DNA from: Climacium dendroides
Taxonomy: Eukaryota > Streptophyta > Bryopsida > Hypnales > Climaciaceae
Direction: 5' to 3'
Length of the DNA: 64,000 nt
Assembly: GCA_950106755.1 (NCBI GenBank)
Contig: OX467084.1
Coordinates: 30,755,213-30,819,212, forward strand
Notes under the pieces: model-generated
The model's database searches: none
What the model saw: the letters and a program-made list of their open reading frames with translations, nothing else
Told to the model about the DNA's origin: nothing
Made by a program: the position numbers and the translations under genes
In this document: positions 59,801 through 64,000 of the stretch, in pieces
Layout: every line of letters starts with the position of its first letter
How positions within the stretch are numbered: position 1 is the stretch's first letter

Positions 59801-62542
59801 AGATTGGACATCTGTGCTGAATTTCTTCTCGTGACGTGAGACTAATGAAGTATTCAAGCCTTGATATTCTTGTAGAAACACAGAGAATCGTTCATCCAAG
59901 AGAGTGATTTTTCGTTCCTTGCCAGCAATGGCATAAATACTGTGCGCATTCCAGTTGGCTGGTGGATAGCATCCGATCCGGATCCTCCAGCACCCTATGT
60001 TTCTGGATCCCTCGAAGCTCTTGACAATGCATTTCTGTGGGCCAAGTATGAACTCAAACTATTTATTCACTTAATTCCCTATGCCAGTATTGAAGGTGAT
60101 GTGCGGTATCTATCTATCTTGTGCATGACATTAAAACGAATCCGAATCGACTCAAATGTCTCAGCAATCGGACGAGTCGATTTGAACGATATTTGCTGAT
60201 TCGGACACTGTTTTCTACAACTGATTTCCAGAAAAGAATGATCTCGTCTTCGGAAGACGACTAGATTCACTATCGTACAATTTGTGTGGCAGTGCTCACG
60301 GGATAAAGGTCATCGTCGACTTGCACGCCGCCCCGGGCTCACAGAATGGGCAAGAGCACAGCTCTTCACGTGATGGTGTTGCTGCTTGGGCCCAGCAAGG
60401 AGGAACAGACTACTTGATGCAGTCGATCACGACCATAGACTTTCTGGCTGGCAGGTGCTATTTTCCACCCGCACTCCAAGTCCATGTGCTGATTGAATGG
60501 CCTCTCTGATGCAATATAAATCACCTAAAAGTGACACTTTTAAGGGCTGAGCATAGTTTAACTCTGGTCTGAAAGACCAGCTTGAGAAATTTCTTAGGTT
60601 CCCATATGTTCTTAACAAGGTCATTTGATCTCTCACCATAGTTGGGTGGACTATGATGGTAAGCATCATGCCGACGTGCCAAGGCTACAAGTAAACCATT
60701 ATATGAGTGTAGTTACCATTATTATATTTGTCTTGTTAGTGAATCGAAAAAAATTCCAATGCACCAAAGAATGTGTCATTTGGATATCATTTGGATACCA
60801 TAGTTATGCATAAGTTCTATTCCTAAAACGTAACTAACTCAAACTTTGGTGTTAAGGTGGTATGTATTCTCAAAATCAATATGTACTCATCATGCCCAAG
60901 TTAATTTTGGGATTTACATTTAGGTGTGTTGTGAAATTAGAAATAAGGAATTAGGCACAAAGGTCTTCTACTGCTCATTCTTATTGTTTTCCACTTTTCC
61001 TCTCTTTAATTTCTAAAAATTTAAGAGTGATGGATAGTTTGTACTTTGGAGGATTCTCATAAATGACTAACCTCCTTACATAGTGTTGAAAGTAGTGTTT
61101 GTGAGTTTGTGTCGAGGCTATAGGTATTGTCACTAGTTAGTGTGAATGTCTTGTTTATGGTTTGATTTTTTTTTTAAGCAAAACAGATTGTGTTAAGGTT
61201 GATCACATTGACCTTTGGTTTTAATAAATAGCGAGACTAGGGTCTTGTGGAGTGAAATTCTCTTTGAATGACTATCTAGGTTGATGTTGGATTACCAAAG
61301 TTCTTTGGAAGATTTGTGAATGAGGTCTGCAACAAATCTAATGATTCTTGTGGTCTTCCATATGAAGGTATGCGAACGACCAAGCTTTACTTGGAATTGA
61401 ACTATTAAATGAGCCAGGTGCAACCAGTGTTCCTGTCAATGTCTTGGAATATTACTACAAGTGGGGATATAGTGTCATTCGGAAGCACACTACATCTGCC
61501 TATGTCATTATGTGCCAACGCATTGGAGGCGATTTTGAAGAGTTTGTGAACACCTTACCAGCAGATAATGTTGTTCTCGATGTTCATTTCTACAACCTTT
61601 TCAATGCTGATCTCTTTAACAAGACAACAGCACAATGGAACATTGACTTCATTAACAATGACCGGCATAGTCTCTTGGAAAATTTGAACACAGCCGGGAA
61701 TGCCCTCCTTTTTGTTGGTGAGTTTTGATTTAGAGTGTTAAGATATTAACCTTATATTGCCATTTAATGTCTCTTCTTTGCTCTCATAAGGTGTCTCATG
61801 TAGCTCCAATTGGTCCATGAATCAAACAATTTGAAGAGTGAACTAGATGAGGCCTTAGCTAGCTTCATGTGGCTTGATATCAAGGATTCTAAAATATTTG
61901 CAAGATACAAGTCATCCATATGCACAAAGTAAATTTGAGATTATGCAAATTGCATGCATATCATTGCTTCAATTGGTTGGTTACAAGTTTATGTCCTAGT
62001 CTCCCTTTGCAAGGAAGCACTTTGCAAGGAAGCACATGGACAGCAATTGAGTTTTAGTTAGTGAACCTGTTGGCCATATGTTCACTAGTCTTAGGAAGTT
62101 TTTTAGTAGTTTTTTTTTCTCCTCTTTCAATTCTTGAGACTTTCTTGCGTACGCCCAGAGTCTACTTCCGATTGGAGACAGCAAGGGTAGCATTCGTTCC
62201 GTATGTCCATGTCACTCCAACTGTTGAATTATTCCAATACAGTCTTTCCTCATGTGGATTAATTAATTAACCCTAAACCTATGTATTATCATTCTAATTG
62301 ACCTTCCCTCCCTCTCTCTCTGCTTGCTGGCTTGCTGTGCAGGTGAGTGGACGAACGAGTGGGAAGTGGAGGGCGCCTCCCAAGCTGATTACCAGAGGTT
62401 TGGAGCAGCTCAGCTGGAGGTTTTCGGGCAAGCCACGTTTGGGTGGGCGTATTGGTGTTACCAAAACCAGCTCAACCGCTGGTCCTTCAAGCAATCGGTG
62501 CAGCAAGGCTACCTCCAATCTCCATCAGATGGGTGGCCATAG
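56812..62542 (+). CDS. Exo-beta-1,3-glucanase (glucan 1,3-beta-glucosidase), GH5 with fascin-like insert
   Basis: Exons with consistent phases: 56812-56871, 57939-58145, 58743-58862, an uncertain short exon starting at 58944, 59162-59337, 59477-59629, 59876-60045, 60293-60454, 61368-61717, 62343-62542. Exon 1 encodes a signal-peptide-like start (MAALMHLVRVYVALGLVVAL), so the enzyme is probably secreted. Then come RAVNLGGWLVIEKWIKPELF; a fascin-like beta-trefoil region (VYQLRAFNNMFVSA...SNGMYLQ); and the GH5 barrel with NTVRIPVGWWIASDPDP, VDLHAAPGSQNG, ELLNEPG (acid/base Glu, codon 61411) and GEW (nucleophile Glu, codon 62345, across the last intron). It ends YLQSPSDGWP. The family releases glucose from beta-1,3-glucans of the cell wall or callose. 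Length is about 535 residues, usual for the family. The only doubt is exon 4. Confidence 0.92.
60455..61367 (+). other. Long intron of the glucanase gene carrying a dispersed repeat
   Basis: 913 bp between the exon ending LAGR and the exon starting YANDQALLGI. The part at 60480-60950 is shared with 49190-49530, so the intron gained length by repeat insertion. Confidence 0.7.
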
Positions 62543-62600
62543 CAGACACACAGACAGACATACACAGACAGACACACACAGACACACACAGACACTCACT
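62543..62600 (+). repeat. (CA)n/(CAGA)n microsatellite just after the stop codon
   Basis: GCAGACACACAGACAGACAT and similar follow the TAG within the likely 3' UTR. Confidence 0.85.
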
Positions 62601-63554
62601 CCCAGTCAGTGAGATCGATCTTTTCTGACCTTTCAACAATTGTTCACTCTCCTCATGGAATTCAATTCAATCAGCAGGCAGAAATAATTTAATTTAATTA
62701 GACAAGCGAAAGTTTGGCTGCCTCTCGATCTCCACCTCTTCGAGAATCAAAGAAAGTCGCTAACAGTCTGCAGATCATAACCGGTTGTTGACTTTTCAAC
62801 AGGAACATGGCACTGTCCCATTGGGAACCCATCACCATTGTCATTACAAGTTGCAACTCATAACCTTTTCTCCTTTCAGTTTGCATCTTACACCCTTGGA
62901 TCACATAGATCAAAGGTTGTGATTGAAAAATGTACAATCAATTAGGTATGAAAACTTATTTGTTGTTAGCATGGCTCATTAGTTATCTAATACAATACTT
63001 GTGGGGGAACATTTTTTAAGACTGAATTCATTTTTCAGGTTTTTAGAGACCAATCTCTTTGGTGTAGTAGCTTAAATGACATAACTTAGCTGATGTGAAT
63101 TGTATCAGGATGTGAGTTGTGAATCATTTGAGTAATTCTTTTCACAATCAATTCCTCTTCACTTGTTGAACTTTGGACCAAAGTTAATCCATAAACGACA
63201 TTGCAAATGTTTTGTATTTGATGAATGATAGAGAATCCTTATGTGTAGAATAGAAGTACAAGCATTCATCCTTGGAATTTTGTTGTGAATAGGGGAGGTT
63301 TTTTACAATAGTTTGGCTTCTAGTGAGTGCTTTTGTAATTTTTTAAGTCAATGATTTTCATGATATCCATAGGGATGATTCCTTGGTCACCATATTGTCC
63401 TTTAAAGATTAAGGTAAGTTGTATCTTTAAAAGGAAGTGAAAAAATTGGAGTAGGTTTTTATACATAGTGTTGGTTGGGCCTATTGGTGTTACCAAAATC
63501 ATGTTCAACTTATAACTTGCCAATGACATTTTTGCAATTGCATAGTCCATGAAT
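62601..63554. other. 3' flank of the glucanase gene, no gene seen
   Basis: Probable 3' UTR at first, then AT-rich DNA without a supported gene. The poly(A) signal is not certain. Confidence 0.45.
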
Positions 63555-63780
63555 ACTAGTGTGCTTGTGTAGTTGCTACAACCAAAGTAAAAGTAAAAAT
63601 AATTTTTCAATTTATTAATTCACAAGAATTGTAAATCTCACATAGGTTCAAATATCACAAAACAAGGTCTATGCACCGCTCTTGGCAAAAAAATTTCCAT
63701 CACAACCAAAAATGCTATCAGAGATGCATGGTTTAGGAAATATCACCATAACAAACAAATCAAACAAACAATCAAAATTT
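63555..63780 (-). repeat. ACTAGT-family dispersed repeat, minus-strand copy
   Basis: On the minus strand it reads TTGTTTGTTTGATTTGTTTGTT, then degenerate middle blocks, and ends ...GCACACTAGT at 63555-63560. Decay is greater than in the 47-kb copies. Confidence 0.65.
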
Positions 63781-64000
63781 TTAATTAGCTAATGTAAAAT
63801 ATAGATCTATAGAATCTACCTATTATAAACTTGTCAATTACCACATAGACAAAATTCAAATCCTTCTCTATATTAAAATACAGACTTGCAATCTTGCATG
63901 TTTTGAAAATAGGCGTGATTATTAAATGCCATGTTAAGATTTACTTTAAAAAAACAAAATGTAAAAATATTTCTTCCTACAAACTTTATTGCAATTTAAA

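Noticed and set aside
62298..62628. Other-frame and antisense open frames over the last glucanase exon
   Set aside because: The exon frame is fixed by family similarity (GEWTNEWEVEGASQADY).

Overview
The window looks like nuclear DNA from a land plant. Host genes have short exons, GT/AG introns and plant-type proteins: an EF-hand-type lysophosphatidylethanolamine acyltransferase, and a glycoside hydrolase family 5 exo-beta-1,3-glucanase with a fascin-like insert. Most of the remainder is AT-rich and packed with transposable elements. A piggyBac relic and a transposon with P-element-like features are unusual in flowering plants, so a seed-free plant (lycophyte, fern or moss) is my guess. That is inference; no marker gene fixes the taxon.

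Layout. 1-2278 (-): first six exons of an LPEAT2-type acyltransferase, cut by the left edge. 2616-5181 (+): exon-like blocks of an unidentified, divergently placed gene. 5.5-14.4 kb: gene-free AT-rich DNA with dispersed and tandem repeats. 14445-23445 (+): an old, broken Ty3/gypsy chromovirus whose gag is split by a complete non-autonomous CACTA transposon (15761-18507, TSD TAT). 23619-31354: a complete 7.7-kb DNA transposon with 15-bp terminal inverted repeats and an 8-bp target duplication. It carries a decayed transposase with two ZF-HD-like zinc fingers, a C2H2-like finger and an RNase H-like core. About 32.7-36.3 kb (+): a decayed piggyBac transposase frame with three Asp-to-Asn changes at positions expected to be catalytic. 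37.1-37.8 kb: a tandem duplication, each copy ending in a perfect palindrome of about 51 nt. 38.3-56 kb: further repeats, including two copies of a TA-flanked MITE, a 3-kb inverted-repeat structure and several members of a short dispersed family marked by ACTAGT. 56812-62542 (+): the exo-beta-1,3-glucanase gene, about ten exons. 62.6-64 kb: repeats.

The two host genes at the edges are unrelated: one remodels membrane lipids, the other trims beta-1,3-glucan. The middle is a transposon graveyard with nested insertions. The most unusual item is the 7.7-kb TIR element, followed by the CACTA element with its 15-unit palindromic array, and the chromovirus LTR with heat-shock-element-like triplets and an extra 3' open frame.
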